From Symbiopectobacterium sp964293225 (GTDB lineage Bacteria > Pseudomonadota > Gammaproteobacteria > Enterobacterales > Enterobacteriaceae): a DNA stretch of 64,000 nucleotides. Both the position numbers and the translations under genes were made by a program. The stretch's first letter is position 1, and each line of letters begins with the position of its first letter. This document shows, in pieces, positions 45,185 to 53,485 of this stretch. The notes under the pieces were generated by a model. That model made no database searches, had not been told where the DNA came from, and saw only the letters and a list, made by a program, of their open reading frames with translations. The stretch is taken from NCBI GenBank assembly GCA_964293225.1, contig CAXYYB010000024.1, positions 5,736-69,735 of the forward strand. Direction: 5' to 3'.

Positions 45185-45841
45185 GTGAGTTCGGATATTG
45201 CGCCACGCGGTAGAGGTCGGCCGCCAAAAACGGATGCGAGCTATAAAGGCACGCGCGACGTGCTGATTCGCAGCGGGTTGGCATTGCTGACGCAAAACGG
45301 CTTTCTCTCCACCGGCATTGATGCCATCGTGAAAAACGGTGGTGTTCCCAAGGGTTCTTTTTATTACTATTTTGAAAATAAAGAGGATTACGGGCGAACG
45401 GTGCTTGCGTCCTATGACAGCTTCTTTCAACACAAGCTGAATAAATTTCTCTCGGATACCTCCGCGACGCCAATGAAACGGCTCAGCCATTTTGTGGCAG
45501 ATGCAGGCCGAGGCATGCAGAAATATGCCTTCACCCGGGGTTGTCTGGTGGGCAATTTGATGCAGGAAACGCCGGGATTGCCTGATGCGTTCCGAGGACA
45601 GTTGCAGCAGATTCTCAAAGCGTGGCAAGGGCTGGTGGAAGCCTGCTTGCGTGCTGCACTGATCGCAGGTGAAATCCGTACTGCCACGTCACCCGAACAG
45701 TTGGCGGAGATGTTCTGGAGCGGGTGGGAAGGCGCGGTGATGAGAGCCAAGCTATACCAATCCGCACAACCGCTGAATGAATTCTGGCACTTCTTTTCCC
45801 ATGCCCTCGATTATCACTCGGATGATGAAATATCGTGCTGA
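45185..45841 (+). CDS. acuR: TetR/AcuR-family regulator
   Basis: The 218-residue product has an N-terminal TetR helix-turn-helix (STGIDAIVKNGGVPKGSFYYYFENKEDY) and an all-helical ligand domain. The GTG at 45185 is chosen because AGGAGG stands five to six bases ahead; an ATG at 45152 is in frame but has no ribosome site. The closely placed acuI gene 202 bases downstream on the same strand is the likely target, as with AcuR and acuI in other proteobacteria, where acrylate or methacrylate is sensed. Specific AcuR assignment rests mainly on context. Confidence 0.82.
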   Translation: MSSDIAPRGRGRPPKTDASYKGTRDVLIRSGLALLTQNGFLSTGIDAIVKNGGVPKGSFYYYFENKEDYGRTVLASYDSFFQHKLNKFLSDTSATPMKRLSHFVADAGRGMQKYAFTRGCLVGNLMQETPGLPDAFRGQLQQILKAWQGLVEACLRAALIAGEIRTATSPEQLAEMFWSGWEGAVMRAKLYQSAQPLNEFWHFFSHALDYHSDDEISC

Positions 45842-45962
45842 CAGCAGCGTACTTTTCACCGCCGTGAAATTGATAAATAACAAACTTTTTTCACTCTTCA
45901 ATACGGGTCGCTACGCTTTGCTTGAAACGTCATGTGATGACAGTTACCGTGGTATTAATTTA

Positions 45963-45978
45963 TAGACGATCGGTCAAT
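45963..45978. promoter_or_regulatory. Possible TetR operator before acuI
   Basis: TAGAC-GATCG-GTCAA is an imperfect 15-bp dyad, 66 bases before the acuI start, resembling operators of AcuR/NemR-like TetR regulators. Confidence 0.35.
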
Positions 45979-46043
45979 AATTAATTGGGTGAATTTTACG
46001 GCTGCGTTCCCCGCGAGGAGAACGATACGGAGACGAGGTTTAC

Positions 46044-47024
46044 ATGTTCAATGCAATCGTGATCGACAAGGTTGAAGGTCATTATCATGCGGCGCTGGTG
46101 GCACAAGAGGAAAGTGCATTGCCGGAAGGTGACGTGACTGTCGCCATCGACTACTCCTCCATCAATTACAAGGATGCGCTCGCTATCACGGGGCGCGGTC
46201 CTATCGTTCGTAAATTTCCGATGGTGCCCGGTATCGATTTTGCTGGCACAGTAACAGAAAGCCTTAACCCAGCGTACAAAGCCGGTGACAAGGTGCTGTT
46301 GACCGGATGGGGCGTTGGGGAAAAACACTGGGGCGGCTTGGCGGGTAAAGCGCGGGTGAGCGCTGAGTGGTTGGCACCATTACCACAGGGTTCAGACGCC
46401 CGACATGTGATGGCGATGGGTACCGCTGGGTTTACCGCGATGCTCTGCGTTGAAGCCGTGTTAAACCACGGGGTGAAACCAGAGGACGGCCCGGTACTGG
46501 TAACCGGTGCCAGCGGTGGCGTAGGCAGCTGTGCGGCGCTTATTTTGGCCCAGTTGGGATATCAGGTGGTGGCTTCCACAGGGCGTCCGGCAGAGGCTGA
46601 CTGGCTGCGCAATGACGTCGGGGTGAGTGAGGTTATCGATCGTGCTGAACTGAGTGCACCGGGTAAACCGCTGCAAAAAGAGCGCTGGGCGGCAGCGGTG
46701 GATACCGTGGGCAGCCATACGCTGGCTAACGTTTGCGCCAGCATTCAGTACGGCGGCATTGTGGCTGCCTGTGGCATGGCGCAAGGGTTGGATCTCCCGG
46801 CAAGCGTTGCGCCGTTTATCTTGCGCAATGTGACCTTGCAAGGGATCGATAGCGTGATGGTCAGTACGGAAAAACGTCCGGCACTGTGGGAAAAAGCCTG
46901 CAAATACCTGCCGATGGCAAAACTGGCTGCGTTAACGACGGAGTACCCGTTGACGCAGGCCATTGATGTTGCCGGAGCCTTATTGGCGGGCAAGGTGCGC
47001 GGCCGTGCCGTGATTAAGTGCTGA
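46044..47024 (+). CDS. acuI: Acrylyl-CoA reductase AcuI
   Basis: The 326-residue product is a zinc-independent medium-chain dehydrogenase/reductase. The NADPH-binding loop VTGASGGVGSCA, PMVPGIDFAGTV and YSSINYKDAL are family hallmarks; E. coli YhdH/AcuI is collinear. It reduces acrylyl-CoA to propionyl-CoA and detoxifies acrylate derived from propionate or DMSP-related metabolism. No zinc ligands are seen, as expected. It is likely controlled by the upstream TetR regulator. Confidence 0.93.
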   Translation: MFNAIVIDKVEGHYHAALVAQEESALPEGDVTVAIDYSSINYKDALAITGRGPIVRKFPMVPGIDFAGTVTESLNPAYKAGDKVLLTGWGVGEKHWGGLAGKARVSAEWLAPLPQGSDARHVMAMGTAGFTAMLCVEAVLNHGVKPEDGPVLVTGASGGVGSCAALILAQLGYQVVASTGRPAEADWLRNDVGVSEVIDRAELSAPGKPLQKERWAAAVDTVGSHTLANVCASIQYGGIVAACGMAQGLDLPASVAPFILRNVTLQGIDSVMVSTEKRPALWEKACKYLPMAKLAALTTEYPLTQAIDVAGALLAGKVRGRAVIKC

Positions 47025-47092
47025 TAGCTTGATATGGCTGGCCCGCTTGATGATCGGGAGGGCCAGATACCTTGGTTTACGCCCTGCCGGGG

Positions 47093-47602
47093 TTACTGTT
47101 TTGGCAGCGGTGGCGAAGGCAATGGCATACCCTGTTCGCTACTCGCTCCTCCACCTTGCTCTGCTGCATAGCTGTTGAGATTAAACTGTCGGATAGCACT
47201 GAGCCGCTGTTCTAACCTCTCCATGTCTAATTTGATCCTGAAGGCTGTTATCTTTTTCAACCTGTGCACTATTTCCCTGTTTTTATCTTGCTCAGTGAGC
47301 GGTGACGATGCAGGCGGCTTTATTGCCTCATCTGTTTTGATTTTCTTACTTGTTGTTGCTTCATCACTTATATTATCCAGCATGTGTTTAACTGCGTTTT
47401 TAGCATGCGTCGATGCCTCTTTATTTATCTGATGTAATAAATTCATTGCTTGGTCTGGCGTTTTTACTGTTGCTTGATAGGCGTCACTGTTTCGGTGGTC
47501 TATACCAGGGCTGTTGAATGTAATATCGAGCATTTTTTTTGTAAAATCACCGACGAATACTGCTTTTTTTATTAATGAATTTAGCTGCTCGAAAAAAAAC
47601 AT
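47093..47602 (-). CDS. Second frame of the ADP-ribosyltransferase locus, unrecognised
   Basis: The 169-residue frame starts ATG 47600-47602 inside the 3' end of the ADP-ribosyltransferase gene, in a different frame, and 56 bases overlap. Its N-terminus reads MFFFEQLNSLIKKAVFVGDF; the rest is helical and Lys/Gln/Glu-rich (TAFRIKLDMERLEQRLSAIRQ) and the end is proline-rich (PLPSPPLPKQ). No membrane span or known domain. Since an eight-base A run on the plus strand (T8 on the coding strand, 47592-47599) lies just at the overlap, the two frames may be one gene split by a frameshift (true or programmed), or an effector and a separate partner. AT-rich like the upstream gene. Confidence 0.5.
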   Translation of the reverse strand: MFFFEQLNSLIKKAVFVGDFTKKMLDITFNSPGIDHRNSDAYQATVKTPDQAMNLLHQINKEASTHAKNAVKHMLDNISDEATTSKKIKTDEAIKPPASSPLTEQDKNREIVHRLKKITAFRIKLDMERLEQRLSAIRQFNLNSYAAEQGGGASSEQGMPLPSPPLPKQ

Positions 47603-48560
47603 GCTTGCTGATAGGTAATTGCCGCATCGTCACGTTGAGGGTGCTTTCTTCTTGGTTATACTCTTTTTCTGTAATGATGAATTTTATATCAGGGAGGAAT
47701 AGAAATTCATTTTCGTTATCATTTATAATTTCTGATAAAAATACACCGGAGTAAGGTGTGATTTCCTCTATCGTATAAAGTACATTTATTTCTCCCTGCT
47801 TTAGTGCATCTTTATCACCGAGGAAGGATTCAGCAACGTCTTGATCGTCGGAAGTACTGAGAAACTGGGGTGAGGAAAAAACGTCACCTTCTTCAATATT
47901 ATGAAAATATTCACTTTTTCTTACTTCCCCCCTGAATAAAGGAACGGCATTGCTGAAACTCTCATCATCATCGGCTTGCTTCATGGCCAAGTGGTGTAGG
48001 GTTAATGCCAGTTGGTCAATATGCGGCGGTCTGGGGGCTCCTGGTGGAAGAGCTAATAAGGTTTTATTGATCTCTACATAGCCATCCTTACCGTAATCAT
48101 AAATGGAGAACAGGTCAATGAAATGAAATTTTTCATACAGTTTTTCTTTGTTGAAGGTGTTTATTAATTCATCCATATCTTCACAAGGACCCGCAATGGA
48201 TTTATTGAGATACGCTTCTGAGTAGATGTCTTTCAGTTGCAGAATAACCTGTTGCTTATCATTAATAACATCTGAAATATTGTAAGAGGAATCCACAAAA
48301 TTTCTCAGGTGCCTCAAATGTTGCCCTTCGGCGATGGAAATGTAAGTTATCAAGTTTTTTAGTTTGCAGGCAGGCTCTGCAGTTTTTTTTTCTTGATGCT
48401 GTGTGTATGTTTCCGCATGGTTTGCAACACGACTAAGATTTTCCGTGATGTTTCTGCGAGAGGAACTCTGTTCGTTATCGGCATATTGGTTATCGCGGGG
48501 ATTATATTGCTCTGTTTTCAGGGACAGAGAGGTTGGCGGAGATGGGATAGGACTAAACAT
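47547..48560 (-). CDS. Probable ADP-ribosyltransferase with effector-like N-terminus
   Basis: The 337-residue product shows the R-S-E pattern of arginine-type mono-ADP-ribosyltransferases: Arg210 in PLFRGE, Ser-Thr-Ser at 235-237 in FLSTSDD, and E-x-E at 283-285 in NENEFLFLP. The first 60 residues are rich in Ser, Pro, Asn and Gln with few acidic residues (MFSPIPSPPTSLSL), as in type III secreted effectors. No signal peptide. AAGGA stands six bases before ATG 48558-48560. The region is AT-rich compared with the neighbours, indicating horizontal origin. No secretion apparatus lies in the window and no HrpL box was found. Family not named; activity inferred from motifs. Confidence 0.6.
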   Translation of the reverse strand: MFSPIPSPPTSLSLKTEQYNPRDNQYADNEQSSSRRNITENLSRVANHAETYTQHQEKKTAEPACKLKNLITYISIAEGQHLRHLRNFVDSSYNISDVINDKQQVILQLKDIYSEAYLNKSIAGPCEDMDELINTFNKEKLYEKFHFIDLFSIYDYGKDGYVEINKTLLALPPGAPRPPHIDQLALTLHHLAMKQADDDESFSNAVPLFRGEVRKSEYFHNIEEGDVFSSPQFLSTSDDQDVAESFLGDKDALKQGEINVLYTIEEITPYSGVFLSEIINDNENEFLFLPDIKFIITEKEYNQEESTLNVTMRQLPISKHVFFRAAKFINKKSSIRR

Positions 48561-48719
48561 GGCGCATCCTTATGCGATGTGAGGAATGAGCCCGTAATGA
48601 ATGACATAATCTCCTTAATTTCTTTCAAAATTCAACTTTCGAGTTTTGACATCGTTGGGGATAGCAAATACGCTTCCCCACGCTGAGTGAACCTATGACT
48701 GGCACTGGCGGCAGGGGTC

Positions 48720-50123
48720 TTATCCTCCACAAACCAATGCTTTTTGCTTATCCAGCAGAAAAGGGCGCAAATAACCAACGGTATTGGACATTGGCAGAAC
48801 ATCGGCATGCAATGGAATGTGTAATACCGCTTCCAGATACGTTCTGCGCGTGAGGATTCGCTGCCACAGCGCCGGGTACGCAGAGGCTAATTCGGCACGC
48901 AGGTCTGCGTCTGCCAGTGCCACCGTATCTTCTATGCTGGCACCCGCATAGCCCGCGACCGAAGGGATAATATCGATCTGCAACAGCATACCGCTGGCGA
49001 GCGCGATGGGGGAGTTTTGGCTGATGGGTGAACAGAGCCACTCTTCATCGGCCACCAAATGGCCAGGGTTTAAGTGCCAGTGAAACCGTTCTTTGGGTAG
49101 ATCCTCCTCAATTAATGCGTAGATCTCCCCGCCCGTGATACCGACGCGAAGCGCGGTCAACCAACAGACCACGGCGTGGTAATACGGAATGGCGACACGT
49201 TCCAGATAGTCATTTGTTTTGGCTGGCAGCATTTCGCGATGTTTTACTGCATAGGCCGCTCGGCTGCTGAGCCCGCCTTTAAAACCGGTGGTGAGGGACA
49301 GCTTATCGCCTGGTGCTATCTTTTTATCACCGGGATAAAGCCGGGCTTGCTCAAAGCGATCGCCGGTAGCCGCGATGGTCACCACGGTGTGAGGTTGCCC
49401 TTCGGCGGCCAGCAGCGCGGCAATCTCTTTTTCTGTTTTACCTATCTCTATTGCATTGAGCGCATTCAGCATGGCGGTGGAGGCCAGATTCGCCCCGTAT
49501 TCATAGTGCGCCAGCTCGTTGGCGTTGTTGAGGGTGCGCACGCCCCCGTTGGGAGAAATGAAAATACCGGTGGCATTCACCAACGCAGCGGCGGAAGGGA
49601 GCGCGTTCCGAATGCTCTGATAAATAAAATGTGGAATATCAAACATGGCCAGGTCTGAAGGCCCGCTTAATTTCAGATGTTTCCAGCCAGCAATGCCGAC
49701 ACGCTGGCAAAGCGGAATGCCTGACTGCGCAAGCAACGCGGTGAGATCGAAATCGGCCGGCATGGGCTGATCGGGCAGAGAGAAGCAGGGGGCGTGCAAA
49801 ACGGTGCCGGGCAGTCGGGCGTGAGGCACCAGCTTGAGATTCTCATTCCCCATGACATAAGTGGCGGCACCATTTTTTGCGACGATCAGCAGTGCCTCTT
49901 CGAAACGGGGAATAAATCCACTCAGGTATTCGAAATTGCCGCCATGTTCTTTATCGGCATAGATAATCAACGCATCAAGACCCTGCTGACGCATCGCGTG
50001 CAAGACGCGATGTAGGCGTTCTCGCTGGGTTTCATCACTAAGCGCCGTGCTCTGCACACGCGCATAGGTTGTCGGCTGAGGAATGGCTTGCAGTGTGTAT
50101 GATTCTGGTTCATTCACTGTCAT
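48720..50123 (-). CDS. M24 (Xaa-Pro aminopeptidase/creatinase) fold protein, probably not metal-dependent
   Basis: The 467-residue product has the two-domain creatinase/prolidase layout: an N-terminal domain (TQRERLHRVLHAMRQQGLDALIIY...) and a C-terminal pita-bread domain. Of the usual five metal ligands, the two aspartates are missing (GDKLSLTTGFKGGLSSRAAY instead of the typical D-x-G...SD), while the His (NPGHLV) and one Glu (GASIEDTV) regions are still visible. So hydrolytic metal catalysis is doubtful; a lyase-like or amidohydrolase-like reaction, as in creatinase, remains possible. ATG 50121-50123; 216 bases separate it from norR. Confidence 0.75.
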   Translation of the reverse strand: MTVNEPESYTLQAIPQPTTYARVQSTALSDETQRERLHRVLHAMRQQGLDALIIYADKEHGGNFEYLSGFIPRFEEALLIVAKNGAATYVMGNENLKLVPHARLPGTVLHAPCFSLPDQPMPADFDLTALLAQSGIPLCQRVGIAGWKHLKLSGPSDLAMFDIPHFIYQSIRNALPSAAALVNATGIFISPNGGVRTLNNANELAHYEYGANLASTAMLNALNAIEIGKTEKEIAALLAAEGQPHTVVTIAATGDRFEQARLYPGDKKIAPGDKLSLTTGFKGGLSSRAAYAVKHREMLPAKTNDYLERVAIPYYHAVVCWLTALRVGITGGEIYALIEEDLPKERFHWHLNPGHLVADEEWLCSPISQNSPIALASGMLLQIDIIPSVAGYAGASIEDTVALADADLRAELASAYPALWQRILTRRTYLEAVLHIPLHADVLPMSNTVGYLRPFLLDKQKALVCGG

Positions 50124-50339
50124 GATCGCCTCTGAATAACGGGGGAAAGGTTGCTATGCACACTCAATAACTTGCGTTGCAGAAAGGCTGCAAGGAAGAG
50201 AAGCCCGATGAGATTATTCGGGTAAATGGCTCGGGTAAACGAGCGCAGCCAACGTGAAGCATAACGGGTATGGTTGGCAGTATGAGTTCATTATACTACA
50301 ACGGCATTCACCTGTTATTTTGTGGTGGGTAATGCCTTG

Positions 50340-51851
50340 TCAGGGCTTGATCCCTAAGCGCTTCGCTAATCGATGAAGGTTGGCCACATCGATGTCGAGC
50401 GCTCTGGCACTGGCAGCCCAGTTGTGTCCGTTCTGCGTTAACGCCTGATTAATCACCGTGCGCTGAAAATCCTCTGTGGCATGGCGTAAGTTGGGCGTTG
50501 GTGCAGCTTGGCTCTCCTGCACCGGGCGCTCAGGCGCACCCTGCTGTGCAATGTGGTGTGCTTCCAGCACGATGTTATCACCGGTCCGCTCTGCCCGGGC
50601 AAGGATGATGGCGCGGTGGATGGTATGCTCCAGTTCCCGTACATTGCCCGGCCAGGCGTAAGTCAGCAGCAGGGCGTGGGCATGTTGGCTGAGCGCCACA
50701 CGGGTCAATCCCAGCCTTACGCGGCACTGCTCGCAGAAATAGCCTGCCAGAAGAATCACATCTTCGCCGCGTTCGCGCAGGGGAGGTACCAAAAGCGGGA
50801 ATACGCTCAGGCGGTGATACAAGTCAGCACGAAAACGTCCTGCCAGAACTTCTTCACGTAAGTCGCGATTGGTTGCCGCCAGCACGCGCACATCAACCCG
50901 CAGACTGCGATCGTCACCCACGCGCTGTATATCGCCGTATTGCAGAACGCGTAGCAATTTAGCCTGTAAGGCGAGAGAGAGTTCACCAATTTCATCGAGG
51001 AACAGTGTGCCTTTATCGGCCATTTCAAACTTGCCGCTGCGATGGCTGATGGCACCGGTAAACGCCCCTTTCACATGCCCGAACAGCTCGCTTTCGGCCA
51101 CGCTTTCCGGCAGTGCCGCGCAGTTCAGGTAGATAAGCGGGTTTGTCGAACGTGCTGAACCCTGATGAATCGCTTGAGCGACCAGCTCCTTTCCGGTGCC
51201 GGTTTCCCCGCCGATCAGCACGTTAAGATCGGATGCAGCAACGATCTCAATCTCTTTTTTTAGCTGAGTCATACCCGAAGAAAGACCGATCATCTCGGTA
51301 TGCGCGGCCTTTTCAAAGGCGGGAGCAGCCGCCGGTAGGATGTTTTGGCTTTCCAACTGTTCGATCAGCAGCGCGTTATTCAATGCCCCTGCGGTTAACG
51401 CCGCGATCAGACGCAGTTCCTCATCACTGAAGGTGTCGAATTGATTCGGATCCAGACCGTCAAGGGTGAGCGCGCCAATCAGATTTTGCCCGGCAAACAG
51501 CGGCAGGCCGATACAGGCATGCACTTTTAGCGTTTCCTGTCCGGGGATCAATCCATCGTAAGGGTCAGGTAAATCGCTATTGGCGGGGAAACGCACCACA
51601 TCGCCCGCGCGTGCAATCGCCTCGAGCCGTGGGTGTGCTTCCAGCATAAAGCGTCGGCCCAGAACGTCCGATGCCAGACCGTCAATAGCAAGAGGGATAA
51701 ACTGTCGCGTTTCATAACGCAACAGGGCAGAGGCATCGCAATCCAATACCTGGCGCAGGGTGGTAATCAGGCGCTGAAACCGATCCCGATGGCCGATGCC
51801 ACGCTGTAACTCAATGGCAATCTTCGCCAAGACGTTAACGGAAAAACTCAT
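50340..51851 (-). CDS. norR: Nitric oxide-sensing sigma-54 activator NorR
   Basis: The 503-residue product has an N-terminal GAF domain (residues 20-170) that binds a mononuclear iron sensing NO, an AAA+ domain with Walker A GETGTGKE and the GAFTGA loop, and a C-terminal Fis helix-turn-helix (NWAASARALDIDVANLHRLAKRLG). It matches E. coli NorR in order and length. ATG 51849-51851 is used; a GTG six bases earlier is possible. It is divergent from norV, with three NorR boxes between. Confidence 0.97.
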   Translation of the reverse strand: MSFSVNVLAKIAIELQRGIGHRDRFQRLITTLRQVLDCDASALLRYETRQFIPLAIDGLASDVLGRRFMLEAHPRLEAIARAGDVVRFPANSDLPDPYDGLIPGQETLKVHACIGLPLFAGQNLIGALTLDGLDPNQFDTFSDEELRLIAALTAGALNNALLIEQLESQNILPAAAPAFEKAAHTEMIGLSSGMTQLKKEIEIVAASDLNVLIGGETGTGKELVAQAIHQGSARSTNPLIYLNCAALPESVAESELFGHVKGAFTGAISHRSGKFEMADKGTLFLDEIGELSLALQAKLLRVLQYGDIQRVGDDRSLRVDVRVLAATNRDLREEVLAGRFRADLYHRLSVFPLLVPPLRERGEDVILLAGYFCEQCRVRLGLTRVALSQHAHALLLTYAWPGNVRELEHTIHRAIILARAERTGDNIVLEAHHIAQQGAPERPVQESQAAPTPNLRHATEDFQRTVINQALTQNGHNWAASARALDIDVANLHRLAKRLGIKP

Positions 51852-51865
51852 AGCCACCCCCGGTA

Positions 51866-51921
51866 GTCAAATTGACAATGAAGAATGTCATAATGACTAT
51901 GATAAGTATAGTCATTATGAC
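51866..51921. promoter_or_regulatory. Three NorR enhancer sites between norR and norV
   Basis: GTCAAATTGAC (51866-51876), GTCATAATGAC (51887-51897) and GTCATTATGAC (51911-51921) each match the NorR GT-N7-AC box, and three copies are the number needed for NorR hexamer activity in E. coli. Confidence 0.93.
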
Positions 51922-51976
51922 ATATTTCTTTTTTGATTAAATGAGAAAACCATTTAAAAACATACAATTGAAAACA

Positions 51977-51992
51977 TGGCACGCCAATTGAT
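51977..51992 (+). promoter_or_regulatory. Sigma-54 promoter of norVW
   Basis: TGGCACGCCAATTGAT has the -24 GG with a -12 element TTGA instead of TTGC, 10 bases from GG, and lies 48 bases before the norV ATG and 56 bases after the last NorR box. Confidence 0.75.
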
Positions 51993-52039
51993 ATAGCCCA
52001 ACTATCTTATTCGCATTACAGCATAAATTTGAGGTTGAT

Positions 52040-53485
52040 ATGGCTATTCATGTAAAAAACAACATCCACTGGGTTGGGCAACGTGACTGGGAAGTCCGCG
52101 ATTTTCACGGCACCGAATACAAAACCCTGCGCGGCAGCAGCTATAACAGTTACCTGATTCGTGAAGGGAAAAACGTACTCATCGACACGGTGGATCACAA
52201 ATTCAGCCGTGATTTTGTCCAGAACCTGCGCGCGGAAATCGATCTGGCGCAGATTGATTACATCATTATCAACCATGCGGAAGAGGACCATGCGGGCGCG
52301 TTAACCGAGCTGATGTCGCAGATCCCCAATACGCCTATCTACTGCACCGCCAATGCGATTGACTCCATCAATGGCCACCACCACCACCCGGAATGGCGCT
52401 TCCACGTGGTGAAAACCGGTGACACCCTGGATATTGGCAATGGAAAGCAACTGGTGTTTGTGGAAACGCCGATGCTGCACTGGCCGGATAGCATGATGAC
52501 CTACATGACGGGGGATGCGGTGCTGTTCAGTAACGACGCATTCGGTCAGCACTACTGCGATGAGCGCTTGTTTAATGACGAGGTTGACCAAACTGAACTG
52601 TTTGAGCAGTGCCAGCGCTACTATGCCAACATCCTGACGCCGTTCAGCCGACTGGTGACGCCTAAAATCACGGAGATCCTCGGCTTTAATCTGCCGGTTG
52701 ATATGATTGCTACCTCTCACGGTGTGGTGTGGCGGGATAACCCGACGCAAATCGTTGAGCTGTACCTGAAATGGGCGGCAGATTATCAGGAAGACCGCAT
52801 CACTATTTTCTACGACACCATGTCCAACAACACCCGCATGATGGCGGATGCTATCGCACAGGGCATCAACGACGTTGACCCGCGCGTCGCGGTGAAAATT
52901 TTCAATATCTCACGCAGTGATAAAAACGAGATCCTGACTAACGTGTTCCGCTCCAAGGGGGTTCTGGTGGGATCGTCTACCATGAACAACGTCATGATGC
53001 CCAAAGTGGCGGGCATGTTGGAGGAATTAACGGGGCTGCGTTTTCGTAACAAGAAAGCTTCTGCGTTCGGCAGCTATGGCTGGAACGGCGGTGCGGTCGA
53101 TCGCGTGCAAACGCGTTTGATGGATGCCGGTTTCGAAACCACAATTGCCCTGAAGGCCAAATGGCGTCCTGATATCGATGCGCTGGAAATGTGCCGTGAG
53201 CACGGGCGTGAAATTGGCCGCCAGTGGGCGCTCTCTCCGTTGCCAGAGGCAGTGCGCATTACGCCGCAACAAGACGCCTGTGCCTGTGCAGCGAAAGCAG
53301 CCGCCGATCTGGGGCCACAGATGCAGTGCAGCGTTTGTCAGTGGGTGTATGACCCGGCCCGCGGTGAACCGATGCAGGACGTGGCGCCCGGGACGCCGTG
53401 GAGCCAGGTACCTGACAGTTTCCTGTGCCCGGAGTGTTCGTTGGGTAAGGCGGTATTTGATGAACTTGCGGTGGAGGCGGTATGA
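52040..53485 (+). CDS. norV: Flavorubredoxin NorV
   Basis: The 481-residue product reduces NO to nitrous oxide under anaerobic conditions. Order: beta-lactamase-like diiron domain (HAEEDHAGALTE, H-x-E-x-D-H motif, then TGDAVLFSNDAFGQHYCDE), flavodoxin domain (YDTMSNNTRMMADAIAQG) and a C-terminal rubredoxin domain with paired cysteines CSVCQW and CPECSL. ATG 52040 follows GAGGT. It overlaps norW by four bases (ATGA). Confidence 0.98.
   Translation: MAIHVKNNIHWVGQRDWEVRDFHGTEYKTLRGSSYNSYLIREGKNVLIDTVDHKFSRDFVQNLRAEIDLAQIDYIIINHAEEDHAGALTELMSQIPNTPIYCTANAIDSINGHHHHPEWRFHVVKTGDTLDIGNGKQLVFVETPMLHWPDSMMTYMTGDAVLFSNDAFGQHYCDERLFNDEVDQTELFEQCQRYYANILTPFSRLVTPKITEILGFNLPVDMIATSHGVVWRDNPTQIVELYLKWAADYQEDRITIFYDTMSNNTRMMADAIAQGINDVDPRVAVKIFNISRSDKNEILTNVFRSKGVLVGSSTMNNVMMPKVAGMLEELTGLRFRNKKASAFGSYGWNGGAVDRVQTRLMDAGFETTIALKAKWRPDIDALEMCREHGREIGRQWALSPLPEAVRITPQQDACACAAKAAADLGPQMQCSVCQWVYDPARGEPMQDVAPGTPWSQVPDSFLCPECSLGKAVFDELAVEAV

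Noticed and set aside
47038..47066. Hairpin CTGGCCC...GGGCCAG after acuI
   Set aside because: Stem is long-looped (15 bases) and followed by no T-run; not listed as a terminator.
48561..48700. HrpL-type promoter box before the ADP-ribosyltransferase
   Set aside because: A GGAAGC and CCAACG pair occurs but spacing is about 13 instead of 15-16 bases, and the second half does not match.
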